Shown here: positions 1 through 11,254 of the stretch, piece by piece
Layout of the letters: each line of letters begins with the position of its first letter
Numbering within the stretch: the stretch's first letter is position 1
Source of the DNA: Tetranychus cinnabarinus
Taxonomy: Eukaryota > Arthropoda > Arachnida > Trombidiformes > Tetranychidae
Length of the DNA stretch: 64,000 nt
Direction: 5' to 3'
Assembly (NCBI GenBank): GCA_022266195.1
Contig: WHVY01000001.1
Span: 2,790,001 to 2,854,000 of the forward strand
Notes under the pieces: generated by a model
The model's database searches: none
Told to the model about the DNA's origin: nothing
Seen by the model: the letters and a program-made list of their open reading frames with translations, nothing else
Translations under genes and position numbers: made by a program

Positions 1-1
1 A

Positions 2-344
2 ATGGTTAAAACTCAGAGGATGAAAGTTGCCAATGAAAAGCATTCAAAAAATGTTACTCTCCGAGGGAATGTACCCAAAGCCAGTGTAAGTTTCCATTTA
101 TTCAATATTACGCATTTAATTTTGCCATCATTATTCTCATACTCTTTGGTATATTTAAAGACATTTTTAAATTAATTTTAAAGTCAGTGATAAAATAATT
201 CATCAATGATCATTTAACCTTTAATTACAGAAAGCTAATGATGATAAATATCCAGTTGGACCTTGGCTATTGGCCTTGTTTATCTTTGTAGTCTGTGGAT
301 CAGCCGTTTTCCAGGTTATCCAATCAATCCGATATGGATTCTAA
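2..344 (+). CDS. SERP1: RAMP4/SERP1, stress-associated ER protein (two exons)
   Basis: Small tail-anchored ER membrane protein that associates with the Sec61 translocon and helps stabilise newly made membrane proteins during ER stress (known for the family). Two exons, 2-85 and 231-344, joined at phase 0 with donor GTAAG at 86 and acceptor TTACAG ending at 230, give a complete 65-residue protein, the usual family length. The N-terminus carries the conserved MVKTQRMKVANEKHSKN block and the RGNVPK motif. The second exon holds the single membrane segment starting PWLLALFIFVVCGSAVF and ends QSIRYGF, just before TAA. The ATG is at the second base of the window, so the 5' UTR and promoter are outside. 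Possible AATAAA-like poly(A) signals follow near 370 and 488. The match covers the whole length, so the identification is firm. Confidence 0.95.
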
Positions 345-1074
345 ATGGAAAGCTAAAGCTATATCAATCTAATAAATTGGAACCAAATCCAAAATTGAAT
401 TTATTTTGATGCAATGTTTAAATTTACGGATCATTATAATGTTATCATTCTTTACTATGTAATTGAGATTATTTACCAGGAACCAATAATAAACTGATTA
501 TTTTCCCAACTGCAGTCTGATGACATAATTTTGAAAATTTAAGAGCAACAAACTGGATGACAAACCTTTAGATGATCATTATTTCAAGATCAAGAATTAT
601 CTCATCAGTTTTTACCTTTTTTATTCAATTTTAGGTTCGTACAAACCGCGCCCAAATCCTTTTCCCCTTCTTTACAAACGCATACTCTTGTTAGACAGTT
701 TTTGAACCACTCTGTAAGCCAAGACTCCCCTTCAACTACTTACAGTCGGTACAGTTGATCCTCATTTTTGAAAAAGAAAGACCTAAAGTTGTGATCTTAA
801 AAAACCCAACCATCAACTTTTGGATGCTCTGCTCAAGCTCCCTCTATTGGTTGAATACACCCGTTAAGGTATATTGTATCTTTTTTTCAAACCTGATCCT
901 CACATTTTCTTATTCAACTGACATTCCGTGTTGGCTGTGTGTAATGTATTTTTACATTTAAAATTGTATTTACTATTTATTTGTTTCTATTTCCCTCTTT
1001 TTTGGATTATATCTACAATTTAAACCTACAGTATTATTTCAACAATCACCAATACTAACCATTTAATACCAAAG
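345..1074. other. intergenic: RAMP4 3' UTR and Ly6 gene upstream region
   Basis: No coding exon seen. It holds the RAMP4 3' UTR (AATAAA-like words near 370 and 488) and, towards 1074, the 5' leader of the next gene. The somewhat more GC-balanced stretch around 630-760 could be promoter sequence, but no clear TATA box or initiator can be named. Confidence 0.5.
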
Positions 1075-4000
1075 ATGAACTCTTTCAATTTAATTGCTTT
1101 AATAATCTTCACTTTGACTGCTTTAACTTCAGGTAAGATGTCCTTTTTTATGTCTTTCTCGCTTTCAAGCCTTTTTCATTCTTCCCTTCATTATTTCCTT
1201 GTACTCCAATCTTATGACCTATTAGACCAATTTTTTGTTTAATATTTCATTTTTGTTCATCCAATAACCATAATTTTCCATGTTAATGTAAATACTTTGA
1301 GTAAATTGGTTAAACAATAGATACTTTATGTTTACTGTATTCAATAGTATTCATCTTTACGGTTTGAAGGGAATGCGAGGGAAACATTTACTTGACCTTT
1401 TTCTTCGTTACTTGCAATCTTCAAATAATTCCAGTTTTATATCTGATGATCTAATAATTGTATTTTTGAAGATTAATATTTAATCGAGACTTAATTGTAT
1501 TCAGATAAATGGCCAAATTAAATGTTGATATCATCCATTATTTCATATGCTTATTGGGTAGTATTTGGAGATGCTCCTTGGTTTACTTTTTTTGGCTATG
1601 GATTTCATTGTATTTTTTGTTATCTAATAGTGTTTGATTCTTTGGAATGTAAATTAAATATTGAATTTATTGTCGATTACAGAATTTTAATTAACATTCA
1701 ATTCGCTATTTTCCATGTACATTCAAGATTTAAAAGTATCTTAATCAATCGGCGACAAGCAGCCATGGAATGAGAGGTTTATCGATTAGCCCTTCAAATG
1801 ACCCTGTCAAGCTTGCAATTGAACATTGAACCAGAATTTTCTTTCTAACCAAGGAAACCCAAACACTTTCCTCTTTTCATTTCAATATTCTTGACACAAT
1901 TTACATGCTGAAAGCCTATTATGGATTACACTCCATTAGAAAATATATTTTATTTAATATTCATGAATATTCTTGTATAAATAATACCTCAACAGCTCAA
2001 TTTTAGACTTTAATTTCATTTCTCTTGTAAGAGTTGTTAATTTTTTGACATTCAAGACTTATCGATGGAAGCTTATGAATCCAATAAATCTTGATTATTA
2101 ATTCCTTAACTTGTATTTAATATATTAAATAAGACTGAAGGACATTTAAATGCAATTAATTTCCAATGATTATCATTATATTTCATCAGTTTCATCTCCT
2201 TATTGTTTATCCTCCAAAATACTTAACTTGAATAAGGCCAAAAGTAATCAATCAGAAAGTAGACTCAAAATAGATTCTGTAAAAATTTTCAAATCTCTTG
2301 CTCTCTATTAACCAATAAATTCATCTATTTCAATGATTAAGTCTGAACATAAGTAATCGATTTTCACTAAATAACTGGACATTGTCCTGTTAACCCATTC
2401 ACAAGATATTATTATATTGATTAACCTCTTTCTTGTTCATTTGCACAGCAAAAATTAATATTTCTCTCTATTGGTTTCCACTTTTTACTTTGATTATCGT
2501 TCTTCTCAATCATGAAAAATTTGACTGAATTTTCTTGAGTTAACCCAGTAAACAATACATCTTGACATAGTCACACCTTAATTCTGATTATAAACTATAA
2601 CCATTTAGTAATCAATCTGATTGAATACAAAATGATTGTCTTTAAGGTTTACTCGACATCCATTTTTGATCATGGATGACCAATCTTTCCATCATGACAA
2701 CTTTCAAAAAGAACAGTTTTTTTCACAAAACCTTTCTCACCATTGAAAAAGGATAAAATGAACAATTAATGTTCACCAGTTAAACTATTGTCTACTAAAC
2801 TCTTCACATCTTAACCAACTACTTTTTTTCATCCTCCTCAAATTAACTCACAAATTGGCAATTTAATCCACATCTTATCAGCATTAACATGGTTGATTAA
2901 CTTGATTCATTCATTTTGTATTATTTTTCACCAATTTTATTACATGCCTTTTGATTGGACAAAATTTCCATCCACCAGAACCTTCTCAGTTTTCAATTGT
3001 TGAACAACCTTCCATTCACTTTTGTCGTCCTCATGTTCATCTTCCCAGACCGTTCACTGATCAATCTTTGGGTTGACTTTAGGGACTTCTCAAGATTCAG
3101 TGAACCATCTTCATGTTCATCTCCCTTTCACCTCGTTCCACCCAATCATCATTTTCATCAATTTTTAGTTTCTTTTTTTCTTCTCTTCTTCTTTCCAACA
3201 TTTACTCAGCTTTACCACATCTTTCAATCACTTGACTGTTTAATTTCAACCATTAAACCAAATTAAGTGTCCACAATTAGACAATTGTTGACTCTTTTAC
3301 CCTTCACTTGAATCCCTTTTTTTCTGTATCACGTATCCCACACCAATTGTGTGTATTGATTATATTTAATTTACTGAATACACACAACCAATTGTTTGGG
3401 TGTTTTGACACAGAGTCAAGTTGACCCGATTAACTTGATTTTCATGAATTACAATTTTAAAACAAAAGTCATGAACTCGTTTACTTTCTCACAGTCAATG
3501 GTCTTCGTTGTTACAAGTGTAACTCTTTATCCAAACCATACTGCTCGGATCCCTATGATCCACCAGACACTGGTGCAGTTGCACTCGAATATCAAGCTGA
3601 TTGCGACAAAGAGATCGACAAAGTAGTTCGTAATGAAACCCATCAAGGTTTAGCGCCTCACGTTGATCGCAATGGATCCCAATATGTTGCAGTCTGTCGG
3701 AAGGTCGTGCAAAAAGGTTAACCTATTCTCATTCATCTGCATCAGCTTGTCTTGCCCATGATTATCCATGAAACCCATTCATAGCAACTCTAGAATCACA
3801 TAAAACCTCAATTGTCAATCCGACAATTTACATTGTTCTTAATTTTGCTTGCTTTGCTTCCTCACCATAACTCGTAGTTTTGCCTCTTCCAAGTTAACCT
3901 CACAATTGTAGCCTTTTTACAATCTTTTTAAATGATCGCTCCAATGCATGTATTATGATGATCATTTAATTTCATTTTTACTGCAACCTTTTTCCATTCC

Positions 4001-4541
4001 ATTCTTTAATCATATTTAATTCCTTACCATTTAATAGTTAATTGTTAGCAATACAAGGTTAGCCCATTTCTCATGATCATCCTCAAACTCCAATTAACTT
4101 TATGACAACCATCCTTTGATTCATGTAGCAACAAATAGCAAGTGATAAACACGCACCGACAATTTGATAAAGTTAACTTTTCCTTGTCAAGTCCTATTAG
4201 ATAGTAGTTTAAACTTGTACAATTTAAATTAACATTAGTTTAACATGAATTGTTTCTTTCTCTCTCTTTCTCTGATTACCTTTCCAAATGCTTCAAACTC
4301 ATTTACAGTTGAAAATGTTGTTCGAGTTTTCCGTTCATGTGGTTGGTTCGATGCGGCCAGCGAAGAGCCTATCTGTTCACAGCGAACCGGATCTTTAGGT
4401 GTTACCCATACCCACTGTGTCTGCAGAGGTGATTTATGTAACCAAGGAGTTATTCCTCAATCAACGTCCATCATTCTTCTTCTGACCATTCCTTTATTCA
4501 CATTAGGCTTCATCAACTCGTTAACCAATACTCTAGTTTAA
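1075..4541 (+). CDS. Ly6/uPAR three-finger protein, GPI-anchored type (three exons)
   Basis: Exons 1075-1132, 3495-3716 and 4309-4541, all joined in phase 1, encode about 170 residues. Exon 1 is a signal peptide (MNSFNLIALIIFTLTALTS). The mature part starts VNGLRCYKCNS and carries ten cysteines in Ly6 order, ending with an HCVC pair and LCN, the family's closing CN. A C-terminal hydrophobic tail after STS (IILLLTIPLFTLGF...) is typical of a GPI-attachment signal. Known relatives in insects (quiver/sleepless, boudin and similar) are GPI-anchored surface proteins that act on ion channels, septate junctions or trafficking; which branch this belongs to cannot be read here. Donors are GTAAGA at 1133 and GTTAAC at 3717; acceptors are CACAG and TACAG. 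Intron 1 is 2.36 kb, intron 2 is 592 bases. I assign no gene symbol. Confidence 0.85.
1133..3494 (+). other. intron 1 of the Ly6-like gene
   Basis: AT-rich intron without recognisable coding sequence, bounded by GTAAGA and TTTCTCACAG. Open frames inside it are low-complexity and have no protein-like composition. Confidence 0.6.
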
Positions 4542-6074
4542 ATAGTCAACTTAATACATTACTTGATATAACGAAAACAAACCAAAAATGATCATCAAAT
4601 TTAAACAAAATTTTGACCCAAAAATCCATAGTAATATACAACTTTTGGCCATTCCAGTCTAATCTTATCCAAAATCGTACATTCTAGTCTTCATCATTCT
4701 AATCAATTGTTTTAATCTTTAATTTTAACTCTTTGACAATTTGAAAATCATCAAAAAAAAATAATCAACACCAAAGACTTGCCTTTATAAGGTAAAGTTA
4801 TGCTGCTAAATCAACCAAAGACTCAAAGAATAATTGCTATTAATTTGTCTACTATTCTCGAAATTAGCAATTAATTTCTTTTTCTAATTTAGCTAATTGT
4901 TAAAGTTGCTTGAAAAGACGGTCGATTGATATTTGCACTGCCTCAAATGTATTAAGATATTCAATTGAAACTCTAGTCTTAACTGTACAATGAAACATTG
5001 ACTCTGCCAACTGGTCAGTTTTATTACATTTGGCGTTCAAATTGTGGTATTTAAAAATGTCTTATATTACATTGAGTAAACTAATTTTAATTTAATTCAC
5101 ATCAAAACCGAAATAGATTCAAACTACTTCATTAATTGTGAAAATTATTTACGCTTTGCGGGCAGCTTCTCATATCACTCGACACTGCCTTTTAACACAC
5201 ACACACAACTAATCAATTGATTAATTAATGCAATCAAAGTCAACCATTTGAAACTTCAACCAGAATCGTCTTTTCCCGATTGCTTCTGGTTGACAAAAGA
5301 CTAAACTATTGTGTTGATTGTCTAACATTAGCTGACTCCAAGTAACTAAAGGCTTGTTTAAATTACTAACCTACATAACCTAACAATCAAGTGCAACCGT
5401 AAACACAATATTAATTACTGCTAATTTTTTCAATTAATATCTTGTTTCAATGGGAAAACATCAATCTTATCACAAACATAATAAACGAAGACATAAAACT
5501 AAAACTGAAATTGAATTAATAATTAACCAGAGAAATTGTCAAATTAATATCTCAAATCAATGTAATTGTTTTGTTTGTCAACATTTGAAACAATGATGAA
5601 CCAAATCAACAGACGAAGCAGCAAATTGCAAATTTAGCTTTTATTGTAACCTTTTAATTCCAATTAATTGCTTAAAATGATTCCAAGTTTTAATCAATTA
5701 CCGATAATTTCAATTCTCACTATTGACTAGTTAATACGCATAATAATCTTCACTCACCTTTTTAACCTTTATTTTGTAGACCCAATAATTATTATTATAT
5801 AAATTTGCTCAATAAAAAATACATGTAATTAAAATAGCCAATCGAGATTATTTACTGAAATTTGCGGATTTTTCAGTATCGAGATCACTTTAACAGTTTA
5901 ATGAAAAATTGAGTTGAATCAACATTCATATTAACTGGACTTTTATATGTAATGGTTTAACATCTTTACTTCAACTTTACACTTTTGGTGCAAGGAAAGA
6001 ATCGCGACTTTTCAATAAAACAAATTGAACTCAATTGATTTAATCGTTTCTTTTACTCTCTCCTAAATAACCAG
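4542..6074. other. gap between the two Ly6 gene bodies; short hairpin inside
   Basis: I looked here for a second signal-peptide exon followed by a phase-1 donor and did not find a convincing one. It holds a CA run near 5200 and a 10-base-stem inverted repeat at 5256-5293. The end at 6040-6074 is a good pyrimidine tract and CCAG acceptor for the exon at 6075. Confidence 0.5.
5256..5293. repeat. short perfect inverted repeat (hairpin)
   Basis: TCAACCAGAA (5256-5265) is exactly complementary to TTCTGGTTGA (5284-5293), with an additional TCG/CGA pairing inside. It could form a compact stem-loop in transcripts of either strand. No function can be assigned. Confidence 0.6.
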
Positions 6075-6508
6075 TAACCGTTAATGGACTTGAATGTTGG
6101 ATGTGCAAAGGAAACATCAATTCTGGCTGCAATAGTCCGTTTATTCCCGAACTGTTTGCCAAGAAAAAGTGTGCTGACAATGAAAAGGTTTGCTTAAAAG
6201 TAACCCAAAATGGTGAGTTTGAATAGCTTGACAATAATCGTAATTTTGTATATTAATTCACTCTTAATTGTTTCTCTGTTTCTCTAGTTAATGGTGAAAC
6301 ATTTCACATACGGAGCTGTGGTGTTTTGGACGCAAATACTCCAAATAAACCCGAATCCATGGGATGTAAGGATGTGAGCGACAAAGGATTACCCACAGTG
6401 GAAGAGTGTATTTGTAACAGTGATGGATGTAATGGATCAAGTCAATTAATAGCTTACAGTTTAACATCCATTTTACCAATCATCATCTTTTCCCTTTTGG
6501 TAGCTTGA
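6075..6508 (+). CDS. second Ly6/uPAR three-finger exon pair (5' exon not found)
   Basis: Exons 6075-6212 and 6288-6508 are joined in phase 1 across a 75-base intron (GTGAGT...TCTCTAG). They encode a mature Ly6 domain: it starts TVNGLECWMCKG, has ten cysteines matching the upstream gene one for one, closes with ECICNSDGCNGSS, and ends in a hydrophobic GPI-type tail (LTSILPIIIFSLLVA). The frame is intact to TGA at 6508. An in-frame stop lies just upstream of the acceptor, so the protein must begin in another exon. The 6075 acceptor is phase 1, exactly what the signal-peptide exon 1075-1132 provides, and both domains begin with V-N-G-L. It is either an alternative 3' part of the upstream gene (about 138 residues) or a tandem duplicate whose first exon I failed to see. 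Confidence 0.8.
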
Positions 6509-8541
6509 GTTATCTTAGAATGTTTTTTCCTTACCTTTTTGTACTTTACTAGGCTTGAATATTTTTGCTCTCTTTTCTTTCTATCGGAAATTTTATTGTA
6601 TTATCAGTATTAGACGCAACTGAACATAATTGTGTGATGATCAGAAATCATGACCAGCTCAAGATCGACTTTACATAGCAAAGCAAAGCTTTCCTCCTTT
6701 AAAACAAAGACAATTTGCGATATTTTTTAATTCAAGACGTTTTGTGAGCCTGACATCTCCAGAGTCTTCAAACTCATTCCAAATCACTGGCGTTGCTCAT
6801 GGAATTGACTGACAATTTTTAAACAAGAATCTCATAACTCATTCCATTCTTTAAATTTTTACTGAGATTTCTAAAAATCTTGGATAACCAAGTGTTCAAA
6901 CTCATTCCTCCATAATGTAACTCACTATTTTTTTGCTTACAAAATATTTATCTTAATTGTATAAAAACTGATTTGCACCTTAAATCAATCTATTCTTTGC
7001 TTTTCAACTACAACCTAAAAGAGGACATAATTCACTGAAACTCAGGAAACCGGCCTTGAAAATCAATAGCTAAATGTTAACCATAATTTTTAATGTACAA
7101 ATTGTGTTACTTCCAAAATGGCCTTACAATAGTACATTTACATGTAGCAACTTAATCTTTTTCCCTTATGCTAAAAGTGATCATCAAACAGAAAGATTTA
7201 AAACTGACTGGACAATAATTAATTGAATAGTCTGAATTGATTTATAGCATGCTTCAATTGATTAGCAGCGAGTGAAAATGAGAATCGTAATTACTTTGAT
7301 TGTCTGCGAATTAAGATACTGATTTTGATTTAAAGAGCTAAGCTTATGTTGAACGTTTTCGCTCATGTCTAGACATCCACTAATCACTATCATTAAAATT
7401 ATGATCCATAAGAAGTGATTATAATAATATAATACATGTATAAGGAAGATTAAGTAAATGAATTTCAATTGGTGAATTTCATTTTTGGTTGTCCATTGAG
7501 ATTTACTCGAAGAGTTTGACAATTTTGACCCAAAAGTTGAAACCGACCAAAATTTTGTCAACATTACTCCAAAGCAAGATTAATTGACAAATAATGATCA
7601 ACTCCAATTAACTCCAAAATTTCAGATTCAATCTAATCAGAATTCAATTTCTCAGCTTAATCGGTTTCACTTCAATTGAGCTTGACTTTTGTGAAGACAC
7701 CTAATTGTCAGATATTATACCTTTATCCAAGAATTAGCTTGAGTTTGTTTATTTGATGGAACAATCAGATATTTTCGACCAGTAATGTTATTAAATTGAA
7801 TTGAATATATTCACTTGAAGATTGGTTTTAGTTGCTTAGCAAAAATACAATTTGTCTCATATGCAAATTTGATTTATCAATCATGCAATTTGCTCATAAT
7901 ATTAGATTCAACTCCGTCAATTTAAAAAGATGAAGTTGCTTGTTATTACGTTTATTAAGATGTTGACTAAAAATGAATTGAATTGCGCTTACGTCTTGTT
8001 TTCCAAGTAAATAAAAATTATTAGTTAATTAGGTAATTAACTATTCGCAAGTGAAGTGACGTTAATGGTAAATAGTACCAAGAAGATGAAATTGCTGGTG
8101 ATTTATGAAATGTTTCTTGCCTAGAGTATGATTGAAAATATGTAATCATCGATGGCCTTTTGTGATTCCCTTTGTCCTTGTTTATCAATTTGAAATAATG
8201 ATTTGGATGATCAATCAAAGGATTAACAAGTAATTTCCAGGCTTAATGGAAAAGGAGTGAAAATAGAAATGATTGTTTCCTTGAGCTGGAAACAACTTTT
8301 AACAAGTTGAATAACTCAGAGATAATGATAATTGTGGTAATCATTGTCAGCAATAAGATATAATAACAGCAGCCTAAAACGAGGAACAATTTTGTTAGAA
8401 ATTCAAATCCAAGGTGAGATCACAACCAAAAAAAATTATTTAACAATTTCAACTGCTTTTTGTCAAATCTTTTAAATTTATTGAGCTATCAACAGGGCCA
8501 AGGAGAGAAACACTGATATTTGAATTGGAGAATCAGAGATT
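6509..8541. other. intergenic, nothing recognised
   Basis: AT-rich sequence between convergent genes: the Ly6 exons end at 6508 (+) and the elongase-like frame ends at 8542 (-). It should hold both 3' UTRs. No coding, RNA gene or mobile element recognised. Confidence 0.5.
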
Positions 8542-9363
8542 TCAATCCAATTTGGAATCCACTTCATCACCAAATTGCTCATTTTTAGAAATTTTGGCCT
8601 TGGTTGAGAAAAGCTTGGTCAAGTGAAAGACAATTTCAGCACTGGACAGAAGCAGAAATGCGTACATAATTATCTTTGGGCCATCACAGTTGTTTGAGAT
8701 CATGTGGGTTAAATGGTAGACATTGAGAACACAAATAGCAAGGCAGAAGCCAGTTATATAATTTTTTGGCCAAATATAACGACGGAAATCTGGTCCTGGT
8801 GATGTTAATGAATAGTAAGCTGATCGCAGCGTTATTTTCATGGCATCCGTATAGGGGTAAAGGTAAACTACATCTTTATAGTAACGGTTCATGCAATGGT
8901 AAATAATCAGAATGTATAGAGCATTATAAAGAGAGTTTGCGACCGGAGATTGACCTTTTTTGCACCTCAAAACCATTATAATCGGTGTAAACAGCTCCAA
9001 TAATCGCATACAAAACAATGCATAGGCAATACGAATCATGACATCATCACGAAACTCTTCAGATGGCTTTGACTTGCAAGCCCAAGAATCACGGCCTAAA
9101 TTGATTCCATAGCCCAAGATTAGGATTCCACATCCATAGGTACCAAAGTGAAGGCCATTGAGAACAATCATTAGAGGTCGCAGGTCGAAAGGTTTACGGT
9201 TTTTCATCCATTTTGGTCCAAAATAGGCGACAAAAGCTAACTGAAGGGCAAGTAGCAAAGGTAAACCCCAACTGTTATTGACCAAGAAAAAGTCTTTGGC
9301 TCTATCGACTTTGTAATCACCCCAAATTGCTTTCTCATAAGATCCATAATCAATGAGAGACAT
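8542..9363 (-). CDS. elongase-family (ELOVL-like) membrane protein with lost catalytic motifs
   Basis: An intact, intronless 273-codon frame starting at ATG 9363; a possible GTG codon upstream is not a credible eukaryotic start. The fold follows the ELO family: N-terminal W..P..L segment, then GPKWMKNRKPFDLRPLMIVLN (compare the family's GPR.M.NRKPF.L...L..YN), then MRLLELF, MVLRCKK, YIWPKNYIT and several membrane segments. Active members condense malonyl-CoA with acyl-CoA in the ER to lengthen very-long-chain fatty acids. Here the signatures are gone: the E..DT box reads ELFTP, the HxxHH box reads IIYHC, and the N...H..MY.YY box reads DAMKITLRSAYY. The glutamine after the KKYLT-like motif is replaced (NYITGFC). 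It is therefore probably not a working elongase. The frame has no stop over its length, so it may be retained as a pseudoenzyme or be a young pseudogene. Length is normal for the family. Confidence 0.85.
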   Translation of the reverse strand: MSLIDYGSYEKAIWGDYKVDRAKDFFLVNNSWGLPLLLALQLAFVAYFGPKWMKNRKPFDLRPLMIVLNGLHFGTYGCGILILGYGINLGRDSWACKSKPSEEFRDDVMIRIAYALFCMRLLELFTPIIMVLRCKKGQSPVANSLYNALYILIIYHCMNRYYKDVVYLYPYTDAMKITLRSAYYSLTSPGPDFRRYIWPKNYITGFCLAICVLNVYHLTHMISNNCDGPKIIMYAFLLLSSAEIVFHLTKLFSTKAKISKNEQFGDEVDSKLD

Positions 9364-10735
9364 AATTGTTGGAAGCACTTAGTTAACAAATCTCGTATCA
9401 CACTTGAAAAACTGGTAAAAAAATATTCCTTTACAGATGTTTCGACTTCTGTCTGTCAGACGATCCTCAATCACTTTGGTGAGAAGGCACAATATTTTGT
9501 CAACACATAAACACTGAACTGGCAATTACTTAGTTTTCTTGAGACTATTGATGGTAAATTTGATTGTTTCCCGGTGGCGATGGATAGTTGATTGTCAGAA
9601 TAGCTGAAAAGTTGAAAGTTTAATCAGTATATAATAAGCTTCAACAAAAAAGCCAAACAATAAAATGGCAACTTTTTTATGACGACTTAACATGTTAGGA
9701 GGGAGAAGAAAAAGAAAGAGCGCGCGAAAGAGAAAGAAAGTGTTAGGTTGGTTTCATGATTAACCAGGAAAGAAAGGCTTGATTGTGATTTTGATTATTG
9801 AATTTTAAAAGTCACAATTATTCGCTAACGGCAGACTAGATTGACTTTTGACGTGTTTCTCAGTTGATTGGTCAACAAAGCTCCTTACGGTTAACATAGG
9901 TTAAAGCAGTTATAATAGGAAAATTAAACAACAATCAGTTCGTTTGTAGCCAAAATGTCATTCAATTGGAAATTTTACTGTTATAATTAAGCTAATCGAT
10001 TAAATTTATAACCCGATCAATATAATTAGAGACAATTGAATAAGATAAAAGAATCAATCTTCAAATTTAGAAATGTACTCTTTTAATGTTCCAGTCTAAA
10101 TTAGATTTAATAATCAAACTCATCGATAGAATCATTTTTCAACCATTAATTAAGTAGTCTTTCATGATAAATGAAAGTTCAAATCAGTTATCTAAAAATC
10201 GCAGTATGTTAACATTGATTGCGGTTTGACGATACAGTTGAAACAAACAAGATCAAATGAATATTTAGGAACAGTTTAAACCAAACCTAAACTCGGAAAT
10301 TTTCACTGCAAACCAAATAAGATAAACTCAAACATTATCAGGTATTCAATGAAAAACTCTTGTTCTTGAGAGCCTAACTTACTTGGACTTGACTTTACTG
10401 TTCTGCTTATAACTGTACCAAAAAAACCAATTGATCTTTTAAAATTATCAAACTAGTTCTTAACTAATATAATCCAACCATGCCCAAGCAATCAGAAATT
10501 AGCTTTTTATCGCGATTTTCTCGGATTTAACTTAAAGAAAAGATATTTCTCAAATTTATTTTTAGTTTGAATATGATTGAGTTTTTATTGAAATAAAATA
10601 TTTTTTTTCGGTAAAACGTAAGTTTTCAATTGATATTTTTGATTGGTATACAAAACTTATGGTCTGATTAATGAAAATATTGCCTTTTTCTTCGGATACT
10701 TCCGATAAAATTGATGTTTAAAATGAATCAAATGT
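9364..10735. other. elongase-like upstream region and intergenic DNA
   Basis: No coding exon recognised. On the - strand a TTTTTTACCAG acceptor-like site lies just upstream of the elongase ATG (near 9408), so a 5' UTR intron is possible. A purine-rich tract with GAGAAAG repeats (about 9698-9742) could mark the promoter; similar tracts precede other 5' ends in this window. The rest is AT-rich with nothing assigned. Confidence 0.4.
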
Positions 10736-11254
10736 TTACAATTCGTTGACTTTCAACATATGTTTAAAAAAGTTTGATTTTGAGCCAAATTTTGACGGAC
10801 AATTTGGACAATAAATGGTTATAAAATTTGGCTGAACATGATATCGAACCTCATTCAATTTTTTTCTGTTTTTGAAATTGCAATTATCATGAACTAAACA
10901 TGAATGTGATGCTGTTTTCAGTTCAATATATTTTTCATAAATTTTATTTACTTCCTCTTCTGTGATTCTTTTGTTCTCCTCCTTATCATGAATGAAATAT
11001 TTGATGCCATGATATATTCTGGCATACTTATCATCAGTTTGAGGTTCAATATTCATGGATTCATCAGAAGTATAAATGACATTTTCAATTTCTGCGTCTT
11101 TGTCCATACAGCCAGGAGAAGTATCCGTGCCAATTGAACCTTTATAAGCAAAGAATGCTTCTTCCAAAGTGATTAGTTTTTTCTTAAAATCGTCAGAAAG
11201 TTCAACATTGTAGATTTGTTTTTGATCAGCATTGAGATAAGGGGTTGAGGCCAA
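10736..11254 (-). CDS. zinc-finger-like frame, incomplete or degenerate
   Basis: An open - strand frame of about 170 codons with protein-like composition (charged, few simple runs). Near the C-terminus are two cysteine/histidine clusters: HSCLVHDNC with a later H, and YCPNCPSKFGSKSNFFKHM, which is the first three quarters of a C2H2 finger (CxxC, aromatic, hydrophobic, H). The stop comes before the second zinc-binding histidine, so the last finger is cut short. The frame extends open upstream of 11254 to a stop near 11310, but there is no in-frame ATG until a Met about 50 residues in, and no good acceptor. It could be the 3' exon of a spliced gene, a truncated copy of a zinc-finger gene, or a decayed duplicate. 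Function unknown. Confidence 0.35.
   Translation of the reverse strand: MASTPYLNADQKQIYNVELSDDFKKKLITLEEAFFAYKGSIGTDTSPGCMDKDAEIENVIYTSDESMNIEPQTDDKYARIYHGIKYFIHDKEENKRITEEEVNKIYEKYIELKTASHSCLVHDNCNFKNRKKLNEVRYHVQPNFITIYCPNCPSKFGSKSNFFKHMLKVNEL

Noticed and set aside
3396..3626. A + strand frame overlapping Ly6 exon 2 in another phase.
   Set aside because: The overlapping phase encodes the conserved cysteine pattern; this frame is its shadow.
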